Shown here piece after piece: positions 26,323 to 35,749 of a DNA stretch of 64,000 bases. The translations under genes were made by a program, and so were the position numbers. The stretch covers positions 3,394,001 to 3,458,000 of the forward strand of contig NZ_CP022985.1 of NCBI RefSeq assembly GCF_003425985.1, given 5' to 3'. The notes under the pieces were generated by a model. It was not told where the DNA came from. It worked only from the letters and a program-made list of their open reading frames with translations, and did no database searches. The stretch is from Mariniflexile sp. TRM1-10 (GTDB taxonomy: Bacteria > Bacteroidota > Bacteroidia > Flavobacteriales > Flavobacteriaceae). Within the stretch, counting starts at the first letter, position 1; each line of letters starts with the position of its first letter.

Positions 26323-28077
26323 TCATTCTTTAGCAGCCACAATAATTTTTTTGGTAAAGACCTGATCGTTTTTTAATAAAACATTTACAATATAAGCGCC
26401 ATCGCTCAATCCCTTAGTAGAATAATTTTGTGTGGTTTCTTTAGAGTGTATTTTTTTATGAAGAACACGTTTGCCTGTAACATCTATCAATTCCAATGAA
26501 TTAATGTTTATAGCTTTTGGATTATTTATAGTTAATGTGGAATTGTTATGATATACTTTAAGTGTTTTAAACGCTTCAAAATCATTGCTTAATGTGTTCT
26601 TAGTAAAAGTAACCTCAAAACGATTTAAATAATTTCCGGTTTCTAAATTGATATTAAAATCTTGATTATTTAAATCTACATAAGTGTCATTTTTAATATC
26701 ATGAATGTAAATATTTGAAATGTTTTCAAAATTTTGAACATCAGCAATTCTAATCCTTACTGGCATGTTTTGAGCAACCTTAATAACTAGAGGGATTTTT
26801 AAACTTTCATCAAAAGGAAGTGCCTCGGCGGTGTATGAATCATTATCAATTATCCAATGGGCGTCAGACTTTAAAATATCGTTTGCATTAATCTTGGATT
26901 CCAATCCATAATCAAATCCTTCAGTAGCCGAAGCATGAAAAGTTTGTGCTATTTGCCTGGTGTAAGTGTTGTTAAAATCGATATTTAGTCTGAAACGCTT
27001 ATAATCAGAAGGTACCATTGAGAAGCCACTACTTGTACTGGCTATCTTTTGTGTTTTTGAATTGGTTGTTTTAAAAAATTCACTATCTACATTTGTTTCT
27101 TTTACAAAAACACGATGGCTATTTTTAGCTTTAACTGTACCAGTAGCTGTGCCTTCAACCATAAAACCTTGCCCAATTGGGATGTATCTCTTAGGGAGTT
27201 TAGAGCCAGTGCCTACACCACCAGTGTTTATACTACCATCACCATTATAAGTATTAAAGGTTGCGGGTAATGGCGTTTCAGCACCGAATGGATCAATAGT
27301 ATAAGAAGCATAACCACCTTGGTAATCGGCTAAATAATGAGAGTTGACATTCGGGTCTTGTTCCCAATAATATAAAGTTCCAGTTATAACCGCAGCATTT
27401 TCTGTGTCGTGGATATAAGCAAAAGCATCCATAGCTGACGGATAAGGATTGCCAACCAAAGTCTGAGTATTGTTTGAAACATTTACCGCAATGGTGCCAT
27501 TATTTGGTTTGCCCCTAAAGTCGAAACGTTGAGCATCACTGGAACCCAGAGTACCCTTCATAGTAAATCCTTCACCAGGATTTATTGTGGTATTGCCTTG
27601 TACATGGATCCAATCGGCGTAAGTACTTCCTGTGATGTATTTCCAAATCCAGTATGGCTCAATGTTTAATGGTGTAGAAGTGCCATTATAAGTAGAAGAA
27701 TGTACGTATGTAGCTGGATTGGAATTTGTTAAATCTACAACATCATTTAAGAACGAAATACCAAATGGATTATTTACTAAGTTATTGGTTTTACTTCCAA
27801 TGGGGGAACACCAGTAATTATATTCATAAGCACCAACATTAGCCTCTTGATAAACGCTTAATTCTCCAACACCAGAATTTCCCGTAGTGCCTGTTCCTTG
27901 TATAATTTGCGCTTCATCTCTTAAGTAAATCTTACTATCAGTTTCATTTAAATTAATATCATCTTCAACAAAAACAATTTCATCGGTTATAAATACATAA
28001 GCATCGTTTCTTATAGACAGTTGCCCATAAGACAAAGCACATGATAACAAAAAGAGTATGACGAATTTGTTTAGCAT
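26323..28077 (-). CDS. Secreted protein with type IX sorting domain
   Basis: The 584-residue protein has a signal peptide (about 1-18, MLNKFVILFLLSCALSYGQ). A long beta-rich module resembles residues 1100-1520 of the giant protein at 11890: shared segments include YNYWCSPIG, GEGFTMKGT, FRGKPNNG, LVGNPYPSAMDA, LYYWEQDPNVNSHYLADYQGGY, KRYIPIGQGFMVEGTA and NSHRVFVKE. The C-terminal about 80 residues form a type IX sorting domain ending YIVNVLLKNDQVFTKKIIVAAKE. It should be exported by the Por machinery to the surface. No enzymatic motif is seen. A CAAAGATA -7-like element lies at 28107-28114. Confidence 0.85.
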   Translation of the reverse strand: MLNKFVILFLLSCALSYGQLSIRNDAYVFITDEIVFVEDDINLNETDSKIYLRDEAQIIQGTGTTGNSGVGELSVYQEANVGAYEYNYWCSPIGSKTNNLVNNPFGISFLNDVVDLTNSNPATYVHSSTYNGTSTPLNIEPYWIWKYITGSTYADWIHVQGNTTINPGEGFTMKGTLGSSDAQRFDFRGKPNNGTIAVNVSNNTQTLVGNPYPSAMDAFAYIHDTENAAVITGTLYYWEQDPNVNSHYLADYQGGYASYTIDPFGAETPLPATFNTYNGDGSINTGGVGTGSKLPKRYIPIGQGFMVEGTATGTVKAKNSHRVFVKETNVDSEFFKTTNSKTQKIASTSSGFSMVPSDYKRFRLNIDFNNTYTRQIAQTFHASATEGFDYGLESKINANDILKSDAHWIIDNDSYTAEALPFDESLKIPLVIKVAQNMPVRIRIADVQNFENISNIYIHDIKNDTYVDLNNQDFNINLETGNYLNRFEVTFTKNTLSNDFEAFKTLKVYHNNSTLTINNPKAININSLELIDVTGKRVLHKKIHSKETTQNYSTKGLSDGAYIVNVLLKNDQVFTKKIIVAAKE

Positions 28078-28225
28078 TATTAAAAATAGGTTAAGTGTAT
28101 AAGTAACAAAGATATAATTATTTTTTTACTTAATTATTCATTAAACGGTTAAAAATGCATTTGGGCGTTGTCTTAAAAAATGCTTTTTTTCCACATTTAA
28201 TTTTAAAATCATTTTACTAAACTTA

Positions 28226-28384
28226 GAGACTGTCTAAATGTTGTTTTTGGTATATTTTATAGTGTGTTTTTTCGTCAGAAGAAGGTGTTTTGAGGTTTAT
28301 AGTATAGCTACGGACCGAAAAAAAGCTGAAGCATGCCGGAAAAAGACGTATAAAAGAGCCAAAGGATAAAACTTAGACAGTTTC
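28226..28384 (+). mobile_element. MITE-like element, family A copy 3, deleted (159 bp)
   Basis: The ends are GAGACTGTCTAAATGTT and GAAACTGTCTAAGTTTT (complement). Perfect 3-bp target duplications TTA are at 28223-28225 and 28385-28387. It shares ATAGCTACGGACCGAAAAA and the AAAGAGCCAAAGGATAAAA right end with copies 1 and 2 but lacks the 50-bp hairpin core. It is the most diverged copy, so probably the oldest. It lies between the secreted protein gene and a small membrane protein gene. Confidence 0.8.
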
Positions 28385-28440
28385 TTAAATAAACTCTAAT
28401 TTTTGATGTAATTTTATGGCTATAAATTCAGATGTTAATA

Positions 28441-28626
28441 ATGAAATATTTAAACTATATATTTATTGTGCTTGGTGCTGCTGTGGCTATTTATGCCAAA
28501 ACAGGAACAGAGCAAAACCAGTATATTTTAATTGGCGGTATTGTAATATTGATGCTTGGTATTTATAGGATTTCGAAAACGATTCCTAGTAAAGATGACG
28601 ACGATTTAAATAATGATGTAAATTAA
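28441..28626 (+). CDS. Small membrane protein
   Basis: The 61-residue protein has two closely spaced hydrophobic segments (MKYLNYIFIVLGAAVAIYA and QYILIGGIVILMLGIYRI) and an acidic tail (KDDDDLNNDVN). I do not recognise a family beyond small flavobacterial inner-membrane proteins. It lies 5 bases before the Smr gene and is presumably cotranscribed with it. The start could also be ATG 28432 (three codons upstream); both give the same membrane core. Confidence 0.6.
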   Translation: MKYLNYIFIVLGAAVAIYAKTGTEQNQYILIGGIVILMLGIYRISKTIPSKDDDDLNNDVN

Positions 28627-28631
28627 AGCTT

Positions 28632-29195
28632 ATGATTTTTGAAGTAGGCGACAAAGTTTTGGTTTTAGATGAAGCCATGACTGGTATAGTTAAAAAAATA
28701 GTTGGAAACACCATTTCAATTGAAACTGATGATGGTTTTTTGCTTGATTTTGAAAGTAATGAATTGGTTAAAAGGGCTTCTAAAGGAAGTATTAAAAACG
28801 ACTTGTTTTCACATGCCAGTGCTGCTACAGCTTTAAAGGAAAAGGAGCAATTTGCCAAAAGAAAGCAAGCTAAAACTAGACCCAAAGACCGTTTTGAACC
28901 TACTATGGAAGTTGATTTGCATATTAATCAATTGGTGAAATCATCAAAGGGAATGAGCAATCATGACATGTTAACACTACAATTAGAAACAGCCAGACGC
29001 CAACTGGATTTTGCCATCTCAAAACGCATTCAAAAAATAGTTTTTATACATGGTGTAGGTGAGGGCGTGCTGAAAATTGAATTGGAATATTTGTTTGCTA
29101 AGTACGATAACGTAAAATTTTACGATGCCAACTACCAAAAATACGGTTTAGGCGCCACCGAAGTTTATATTTATCAAAATGTGCCCACTGGTTAA
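28632..29195 (+). CDS. Smr-domain protein (MutS2-like, no MutS core)
   Basis: The 187-residue protein begins with a small beta-barrel/KOW-like segment (FEVGDKVLVLDEAMTGIVKKIVGNTISIETDDGFLLDF) and ends with an Smr domain (MEVDLHINQL near 98-106, ISKRIQKIVFIHGVGEGVLK near 136-155, DANYQKYGLGATEVYIY). Smr domains act as endonucleases or RNA-binding modules; the DLH and GxGxGxLK-type motifs are intact. It lacks the ATPase core of true MutS proteins even though database names often call it MutS. It shares a probable operon with the small membrane protein upstream. Confidence 0.85.
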   Translation: MIFEVGDKVLVLDEAMTGIVKKIVGNTISIETDDGFLLDFESNELVKRASKGSIKNDLFSHASAATALKEKEQFAKRKQAKTRPKDRFEPTMEVDLHINQLVKSSKGMSNHDMLTLQLETARRQLDFAISKRIQKIVFIHGVGEGVLKIELEYLFAKYDNVKFYDANYQKYGLGATEVYIYQNVPTG

Positions 29196-29217
29196 TCTAA
29201 ATGATTCCCCGACGATT

Positions 29218-29239
29218 CTGCGAGGAAAGTCTGTTTCAA
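29218..29239. repeat. Short dispersed repeat, copy 1
   Basis: The segment starting CTGCGAGGAAAGTCTGTT is repeated with two changes at 45995-46016. Both lie between genes. Only two copies are seen here, so a genome-wide family is an inference. Confidence 0.5.
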
Positions 29240-29245
29240 ATTTTG

Positions 29246-30151
29246 TTATTTAAAAGCTGGGGTTACTTTTCTATTAGGAGGAAATTCACTGCTTTCTAAA
29301 ACACCAAAATAAAATTCGTCTTGCGACAAAATTTCCAAACTAATCCCTGTTACTGTAAGTTCGACCAAATAGGTTTTATAAATAATATGCTCTCTAAAAG
29401 CCGTTGCAGACACTGTAGATAACACTTCAGGGTTTAAGTAATCTGGAATACCGTTTAAACTAATATCGTTTGTAGGGTTTTTATCTGGAGATTGGTTTTC
29501 CTCATCTCGGGTTAAAACACCATCGCCATCATCATCATTATCTAAATAATCAGGAATTCCATTACCATCGGTGTCTTGCGCATCACTTAAATCGCCATCA
29601 CCATTTGGATCTGGTTTTTCTAATTTAGTAGGTACATTGTCACCATCATCATCATCATCTAAATAATCTGGAATACCATCACCATCGGTGTCTTGTGCAT
29701 CACTTAAATCGCCATCACCGTTTGGGTCTGGGTTTTCTAATTCGGCAGGAACACCATCATTGTCATCTTCAGTTAAAGAAGCTGTTATAATAGCTGTAGA
29801 AGCACTTTGATAATCTTGGGCTATTTTTATTTCTGAAGAAGGCACGTCACTACAGAATAAATCCGTTGGTAATGTCGCATTATTGTAAGTTCTGTAATTA
29901 AAGGTTCCTGATTTTGTTATGGTAGTATCTGTTCCTTTAAAACTTAAAATAGTTTCAAGTGTTAGAGAACTAATTAGCATGGATAAAGATTCTGATGGGT
30001 CGTTTTTGGTTTTGTAAAAAACTAAGTCAGTTTCTCCACAGGCTTGAAAAGCGTCGTCAAAATCAAAAGCAACATCTATAACATCACCATCATCACAGGT
30101 GTAAAAACTTAAAAGGCACACACTAAAAAGAACAAAAAATAATTTACGCAT
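29246..30151 (-). CDS. Lipoprotein with thrombospondin-3-type calcium repeats
   Basis: The 301-residue protein has a signal sequence with Cys19 (LLSFYTCDDGD) that could be lipidated, though the lipobox is not canonical. The middle (about 145-235) carries repeated DxNGDGDLSDAQDTDGDGIPDYLDDDDDGD units, the acidic loops typical of calcium-binding thrombospondin type 3 repeats. The ends have no recognised fold. A DTDGDGIPDYL-type repeat also occurs in the giant protein at 11890. It stands alone, divergent from the cysteine desulfurase; a CAAAAATA motif (complement TATTTTTG) at 30170-30177 is a probable -7 element. Confidence 0.75.
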   Translation of the reverse strand: MRKLFFVLFSVCLLSFYTCDDGDVIDVAFDFDDAFQACGETDLVFYKTKNDPSESLSMLISSLTLETILSFKGTDTTITKSGTFNYRTYNNATLPTDLFCSDVPSSEIKIAQDYQSASTAIITASLTEDDNDGVPAELENPDPNGDGDLSDAQDTDGDGIPDYLDDDDDGDNVPTKLEKPDPNGDGDLSDAQDTDGNGIPDYLDNDDDGDGVLTRDEENQSPDKNPTNDISLNGIPDYLNPEVLSTVSATAFREHIIYKTYLVELTVTGISLEILSQDEFYFGVLESSEFPPNRKVTPAFK

Positions 30152-30263
30152 TCTATTTGGGTTTTAAGGCAAAAATAAACGAATTGTTAATTATAACGCA
30201 GTATATTAATAATAATTTTATTATGGTTTTTATTATGGTTATTTTTGCGCTTTAAAAAAAAAC

Positions 30264-31406
30264 ATGGAACAGGTATATTTTGATAACGCCGCTACGACAC
30301 GAGTTAGAGATGAAGTCATTACTGCCATGACCGAAGTTTTGAAAACCAATTACGGCAATGCCTCTTCGTCGCATAGTTTTGGTAGGTCGTCTAAGGCATT
30401 GATTGAAAAATCAAGAAAAGCCGTTGCTAGTTGTTTAAATGTATCCGCAAGCGAGATTATATTTACTTCTGGTGGTACTGAAGCCGATAATTTAATTTTA
30501 TTAAGTGCTGTTAGGGATTTAAAAGTAACACATATTATTACCTCTAAAATTGAGCATCACGCGGTTTTACACACTATAGAACAACTTGTTAAAGATTATA
30601 AAATTGCCGTTAGTTATGTTGATCTAAAACCAAATGGAAAGATTGATTATTTGCATTTGGAAACTCTTATGAAAACTGAAAATAAAACGCTGGTAAGCTT
30701 AATGCATATTAATAATGAAATAGGTAATATTTTAAATATGAAACGTGTAGCGAGCTTATGTAAAGTGAATAATGCGTTGTTTCATAGCGATACGGTGCAG
30801 TCTGTGGGACACTATAAGATGGATTTGCAAGATATTCAAGTTGATTTTATTGCTGGGGCAGCTCATAAATTTCATGGGCCAAAGGGTGTTGGTTTTGCTT
30901 TTATTAGGAAAAATTCAGGATTGAAACCATTGATCTTTGGTGGCGAGCAGGAACGAGGACTTCGAGCAGGGACCGAAAGTGTTCATAATATTGTAGGTTT
31001 GGAAATGGCTTTAAAAAGTGCTTATGAAAACTTAGGTAATGAAACTGCATTTATAAAAGATTTAAAACAACATTTCATAAATAAAATTGAAAGCGATATT
31101 CCCAACGCCACTTTTAACGGAAGGTCTGGTAATATGGAAAAAAGCACATATACACTGGTAAATGTATGTTTGCCAATACCACCTAAAAAAGCTGCTATGC
31201 TATTATTTCAGTTAGATTTAAAAGGAATAGCTTGTTCTAAAGGAAGTGCTTGCCAAAGTGGAAGTAACCAAAACTCGCATGTGCTGACTGAAATTCTAAG
31301 TGCTGAAGATTTGCAAAAACCGTCCATTCGATTTTCGTTTAGCATATATAATACCAAAGAAGAAATAGATTATGTGGTGGGGGTTTTGAAGGCGTTTGTT
31401 GATTAG
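30264..31406 (+). CDS. Cysteine desulfurase (class V aminotransferase, NifS/IscS type)
   Basis: The 380-residue PLP enzyme is predicted to take sulfur from cysteine as a persulfide. Signatures: MEQVYFDNAATTRVRDEV, NYGNASSSHSFGR, FTSGGTEADNLIL, LMHINNEIGNI, the PLP Lys in GAAHKFHGPKGVGF, GTESVHNIVGLEMAL, and the catalytic loop GIACSKGSACQSGS with Cys residues near 321 and 326. The enzyme is of the NifS/IscS (group I) type; which pathway it serves (Fe-S clusters or tRNA thiolation) cannot be told since no iscU or mnmA is adjacent. A TATTTTTG motif at 30240-30247 is a probable -7 element. Confidence 0.9.
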   Translation: MEQVYFDNAATTRVRDEVITAMTEVLKTNYGNASSSHSFGRSSKALIEKSRKAVASCLNVSASEIIFTSGGTEADNLILLSAVRDLKVTHIITSKIEHHAVLHTIEQLVKDYKIAVSYVDLKPNGKIDYLHLETLMKTENKTLVSLMHINNEIGNILNMKRVASLCKVNNALFHSDTVQSVGHYKMDLQDIQVDFIAGAAHKFHGPKGVGFAFIRKNSGLKPLIFGGEQERGLRAGTESVHNIVGLEMALKSAYENLGNETAFIKDLKQHFINKIESDIPNATFNGRSGNMEKSTYTLVNVCLPIPPKKAAMLLFQLDLKGIACSKGSACQSGSNQNSHVLTEILSAEDLQKPSIRFSFSIYNTKEEIDYVVGVLKAFVD

Positions 31407-33869
31407 TTAAAACTTCATAGTCGTTCTAACATTAAAAACCCTTGGCGTTAAATAATTTGGAATGGCGTATTGACGTTTCGTATATACATCGCGCACCCAA
31501 GTATTTGTAATAGAGTTTTGTACATCAAATATGTTATAAATTTCAAACCCAAAAGAGAGCTCTTTAAATGGTTTTTTCCAACCGCTTTCAAATTGCTTTT
31601 TAGCATCAACCAATACAAATTGCAAACCTAAATCGGCACGTTTGTATGATGGCAATCTATTTTGATAATTGTATGGGTCGGCATAACTTGGTGAGCCTCC
31701 TGGTAAGCCGGTGTTGTAGACTAAATTCAAATAGAGCTTCATATTAGGGACATTAGGCACGTAATCTTGAAACAGGGCAGCAAATTTTAAACGTTGGTCC
31801 GTAGGGCGTGAGATATAACCCTTGTTATCAATGTTTTCTTCTGTTTTTAAGTAACCAAAACTAAACCACGATTCGGTTCCGGGAACAAATTCCCCATTCA
31901 AACGCATGTCCAATCCGTAAGCGTATGCTTTGGCATTGTTGTTAGCAGCATAACGAATACGCACATTTTCTAAAGTATAGGGGTTGACATCCGAAAGATT
32001 TTTGTAATAAGCTTCAGAAGTAAGTTTAAAAGGACGTTCCCACATTTTAAAACTATAATCGTTACCTAAAACCACATGAAACGATTGTTGCGCTTTCACA
32101 TGGGGTTGCACCACACCATCTGAATCTCGAAGTTCTCTGTAAAACGGCGGTTGGTAATATGCGCCCGCTGCTATTCTAAAAAGCATGTCCTTTTCCCAGT
32201 AAGGCTTTATAGCGAATTGTGCTCTCGGACTAAATACGGTCTGGTTTGACGAAGAAATATTATCTCCATTTACAGTCCAATTATGCACACGAACCCCGGC
32301 ATTGTACCAAACATCACTGGTACCCATAGTGGCTCGTTTACTCCATTGCGCATAGGCTTGAACTCGATTAATCTGTGTGTAATTGGTAGCTCTTACATTT
32401 GTAAATGGTACTAATGGGCCACTATATGGCACATAAGGTTGCTCATTTGCAGGTATTGTTTTTGGTGGCCGAATAGAAAATCCAGCCGAATCTATGACTT
32501 CCCATTCAACCAATCGGTCGCGAATGTCTTCGTTGGTGTATTTTAAAGCCCATTCAATACGATGGTCATTAATTTTAAAATCGCCTTTATGCTCTATATT
32601 CGTAATTAGGGCATCTAGATCATTTCGTCCGTGATTCAATTGACTACCAACACCTCTGCTAAATTCAACGTCCCCTAAATTTTCTTCACCAATATTCGTA
32701 TTCACTTCCCCTAAACGGTATTGTGCCAAAATATCAAAATGCTCTTCTTCGGTCGTATGGTATCTAGAAGCTATTAGTTTTAGCGTTAAATCGTCATTTG
32801 CAAAATAGGTGCCTTTAAAAGCACCAAAATACGTTTGATAGCGGTCTTTTTCCTGTCCTTCGTAAAACACTAAAAGGGCTATAGGGTCGGTAAGGGTGCC
32901 AAAATTTGTTTGACGTGTTTGTGGTTGGTAGTTGTATTTGTTAATGGAAGCGTTTCCTAAAAAACTTAAATGAAACTTGCTTGTGAATTTATAAGTGAAA
33001 TAAGCTTGGGCATCGGCAAATGACGGTTTAAAATTGGTTTCGGTTTCTTTAGCATTTACTAGTAAACTATTGTCTCTATAGCGTAGCCCAACAATACCAG
33101 TGAATTTAGAATCTTTACTAATATTTTCAACAGAAAGACTTCCTCCCAATAAACTTAAATCGGCATTCGCTTCAAATTGATACGGATTTTTATAGGTAAT
33201 ATCTAAAACCGACGATAATTTATCGCCATATTTTGCTTGAAAACCACCTGCTGAAAAATCGACATTCTGTACCATATCGGTATTCACAAAACTTAAACCT
33301 TCTTGTTGCCCCGAGCGAACCAAAAAGGGTCGATACACTTCAATATCGTTTACATATACCAAGTTCTCATCATAATTACCACCACGCACCGAATATTGTG
33401 TGCTTAATTCGTTATTGTTGCTAACTCCGGGAAGTGTTAACAATAAATTTTCAACCCCAGCATTGGCGCCAGGGATTTTTCTAATAGTCTCAGGTTTTAG
33501 GGTGATGATGCCTTCAACATCACGTTGGCGTTTATTAGTAACAATTACGGCTGCTATTTGTTCTATAGATGTGCTCATAACTGGATTAAATTCGTAGTCT
33601 TCACCATTTTTCAAATTAAAAACACTTACGATTTTTTTGTATGAAAGATGCGAGAATTCAATAGTTACGTCTTGGTTCGCAGGTATTTCTAAGATATAAA
33701 AACCATTGACGTTGGTGACCGTTCCCATGGTATCGGTTTTAATGTTTACGTTTACAATGGGTGTGTTGTTTTCGTTTAAAATAATACCCTTTATGGTAGC
33801 AGTTTGTGAATAACCAACAAGAATAATCGAAAAAAAGAATAGGGTAAAAACGTAAAATTTTGTTTTCAA
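31407..33869 (-). CDS. TonB-dependent receptor with carboxypeptidase-like domain
   Basis: The 820-residue outer-membrane receptor has a signal peptide (about 1-22), a CarboxypepD_reg-like domain (about 24-105, ATIKGIILNENNTPIVNVNIKTDTMGTVTNVNGFY), a plug domain (about 115-225, GVENLLLTLPGVSNNNELSTQYSVRGGNYDENLVYVNDIEVYR) and a 22-strand beta-barrel to the C-terminus, ending in aromatic NVRTTMKF. It lacks a SusD partner gene, so it is not a standard polysaccharide locus; the substrate is unknown. It lies 17 bases downstream of the M23 peptidase gene, so both are likely cotranscribed. Confidence 0.93.
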   Translation of the reverse strand: MKTKFYVFTLFFFSIILVGYSQTATIKGIILNENNTPIVNVNIKTDTMGTVTNVNGFYILEIPANQDVTIEFSHLSYKKIVSVFNLKNGEDYEFNPVMSTSIEQIAAVIVTNKRQRDVEGIITLKPETIRKIPGANAGVENLLLTLPGVSNNNELSTQYSVRGGNYDENLVYVNDIEVYRPFLVRSGQQEGLSFVNTDMVQNVDFSAGGFQAKYGDKLSSVLDITYKNPYQFEANADLSLLGGSLSVENISKDSKFTGIVGLRYRDNSLLVNAKETETNFKPSFADAQAYFTYKFTSKFHLSFLGNASINKYNYQPQTRQTNFGTLTDPIALLVFYEGQEKDRYQTYFGAFKGTYFANDDLTLKLIASRYHTTEEEHFDILAQYRLGEVNTNIGEENLGDVEFSRGVGSQLNHGRNDLDALITNIEHKGDFKINDHRIEWALKYTNEDIRDRLVEWEVIDSAGFSIRPPKTIPANEQPYVPYSGPLVPFTNVRATNYTQINRVQAYAQWSKRATMGTSDVWYNAGVRVHNWTVNGDNISSSNQTVFSPRAQFAIKPYWEKDMLFRIAAGAYYQPPFYRELRDSDGVVQPHVKAQQSFHVVLGNDYSFKMWERPFKLTSEAYYKNLSDVNPYTLENVRIRYAANNNAKAYAYGLDMRLNGEFVPGTESWFSFGYLKTEENIDNKGYISRPTDQRLKFAALFQDYVPNVPNMKLYLNLVYNTGLPGGSPSYADPYNYQNRLPSYKRADLGLQFVLVDAKKQFESGWKKPFKELSFGFEIYNIFDVQNSITNTWVRDVYTKRQYAIPNYLTPRVFNVRTTMKF

Positions 33870-33886
33870 ATGGCAGTTGTTAAGTG

Positions 33887-35572
33887 TTATTTCCTGAAAA
33901 ATGTTGCTTCAAAAGTAGCACTATTTCCAACATTATCGGTTACAATTAGCTTAAAATCATTCTTAGTATCGGTAACGATATCGTCATTAAAATCGTAAGT
34001 AAGTGTTTTTGTTTTGTAATCATATTCCATTAAAATCCATTTGCCGTTTACAGTTGCTCGGTAATTAGAAATTCCTGAAACCGTATCGTTTATTTTAACT
34101 TTCAAAAATCTAAAATTGCTTAACCATTGCCCGTCTTTAAAATTTAAAGGGGATATAGTGGGGTTTACCGTATCGGTTGCAAGGGCATAAGTGCCCAATG
34201 TTTTTGTACTTGTTGATAATATATTACCCTCTCTTTTCGTGAATGAATATAAAGGGTATTTTTTATAGCCTACCAATCTAGCAATAAACAATTTGTCTTT
34301 ATCGGGGTCTTTGTAATTACTAATATCGTAGCTTATCGTGAAGTTTTTTCTGGTAGGTACAATGTCTTTATGTAAAGTTAAAATATCGTTATTTACATCA
34401 AAATCCATATAGAAATTTTCATAAAAGGTATCGGGGTAAAAATCGACTGACACATTGCCTGACCTTAAATTGGTAGATTGATTTGCGGTAATATAATAAG
34501 GTGTTGTTTTTTCTACTTTGGGATTTGAAATTGTTGTTTTGTTACCTTTAATGTTGATGGTGACAAAAGATGCGTTGTTTTTAAAATCGGAAACACGAAT
34601 TTTATAAACCGAAGCGGTACTGTCTTCAATCGTTAAAACACCATCGTTTAATATGGGTTTTAAGATACTTAATGGGTTGTTTTTTTTGAATAATTTTTGA
34701 ATACGCCGTCTGTTACTAATATAATGTTCATAATCTATAAATTGATTGATGCATGATGACTCATCAAAAGAAAATATACTAAAATCGACTTCAAAATTCT
34801 GGTTACCATTTAAAAAGGTTTGAATATTGTAAACCCCGTTTGAATTTGCCGCCAAATCTTGTCGGTCGTTAGTTTCAATACCAAAACCAATATTTCCAAA
34901 AGCTTCAATGCTTTCAGTAATATAATCACCGCTTTTTAAAGGAATAAGTCTTAATTTTTGTTTAGAGTTTGATTTATTAACAGATGCATTTTCATCTAAA
35001 GCATAGGCATAAATAGCGCTAACGGTAGGCTTCGAATTGTCTTTTATATCAATACCAAAAAGCATCGGGTTCATGGGGCGTTCTTCTTTATCGCGAATTT
35101 CAAAATGTAAATGCGGTCCGCCAGAGCCACCGGTATTACCACTATATGCAACCAGACTGCCTTTAGTTACAGGCAAGGTTTCAGCACTTGGGAAGAGCTC
35201 AATTTCAAATGATTCTTTTTCGTATTGTTGTTTTTTAATATAGGCTTCAATTTCTGGCGAAAATTTTTGTAAATGACCATAAACCGTTGTGTAGCCATTA
35301 GGATGCGTGATGTATAAGGCTTTACCATAACCAAAATGGGCTACTTTAATTCGGCTCACAAAGCCGTCGGCACATGCCAATACTTTTAATCCTTCGCGTT
35401 GTTGCGTTTTTATATCTAAACCAGAATGGAAATGGTTAGAACGCAATTCACCAAAACTACCAGATAGAATAAGTGGGATTTCCAATGGTGGATTAAAATA
35501 ATCTTGTGGATAATTGTTTTGGGCATTAGTAAATATTGAGAAAACTAAAAAAAAGGAAAAGATTAATCGCAT
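33887..35572 (-). CDS. M23-family peptidoglycan metallopeptidase
   Basis: The 561-residue secreted protein has a signal peptide (about 1-17) and a LytM/M23 zinc peptidase domain in the first third: SNHFHSGLDIKT (H..D zinc ligands near 45-52) and GPHLHFEIRD near 155 (HxH). Between them is a long loop characteristic of Bacteroidota M23 enzymes. The C-terminal two thirds are beta-rich, with Ig-like segments and no recognised catalytic motif. The zinc ligands are intact, so cleavage of peptide cross-links is likely. It is the first gene of an operon with the TonB receptor, linking wall remodelling with uptake. Confidence 0.9.
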   Translation of the reverse strand: MRLIFSFFLVFSIFTNAQNNYPQDYFNPPLEIPLILSGSFGELRSNHFHSGLDIKTQQREGLKVLACADGFVSRIKVAHFGYGKALYITHPNGYTTVYGHLQKFSPEIEAYIKKQQYEKESFEIELFPSAETLPVTKGSLVAYSGNTGGSGGPHLHFEIRDKEERPMNPMLFGIDIKDNSKPTVSAIYAYALDENASVNKSNSKQKLRLIPLKSGDYITESIEAFGNIGFGIETNDRQDLAANSNGVYNIQTFLNGNQNFEVDFSIFSFDESSCINQFIDYEHYISNRRRIQKLFKKNNPLSILKPILNDGVLTIEDSTASVYKIRVSDFKNNASFVTINIKGNKTTISNPKVEKTTPYYITANQSTNLRSGNVSVDFYPDTFYENFYMDFDVNNDILTLHKDIVPTRKNFTISYDISNYKDPDKDKLFIARLVGYKKYPLYSFTKREGNILSTSTKTLGTYALATDTVNPTISPLNFKDGQWLSNFRFLKVKINDTVSGISNYRATVNGKWILMEYDYKTKTLTYDFNDDIVTDTKNDFKLIVTDNVGNSATFEATFFRK

Positions 35573-35694
35573 AACAAAGTAGTTGCTGCTAAAATATTAA
35601 TTAGTTATTAATGTGCAAAAGAATAAAACAAAAATCGAGCCATGGTATCGATTATGAGTAATAACGAAAATTTTAAAATTTTATTAAAAAACAA

Positions 35695-35725
35695 TTGTAA
35701 TTTATAAGCAGGTATGTTAACTTTG
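35695..35725 (+). promoter_or_regulatory. Promoter of the zapB-like/zapA genes
   Basis: TTG at 35695-35697, a 20-base spacer and TAACTTTG at 35718-35725 match the Bacteroidota promoter. The first ATG is at 35750. Confidence 0.75.
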
Positions 35726-35749
35726 TGAGATAAGTATTGAAATTTGTAA

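Noticed and set aside
28632..29195. MutS/MutS2 mismatch-repair protein
   Set aside because: Only the Smr domain and a small N-terminal barrel are present; the ATPase core is absent.
31407..35572. A polysaccharide utilisation locus around the TonB receptor
   Set aside because: There is no SusD-like gene, glycoside hydrolase or sigma/anti-sigma pair; the neighbour is an M23 peptidase.
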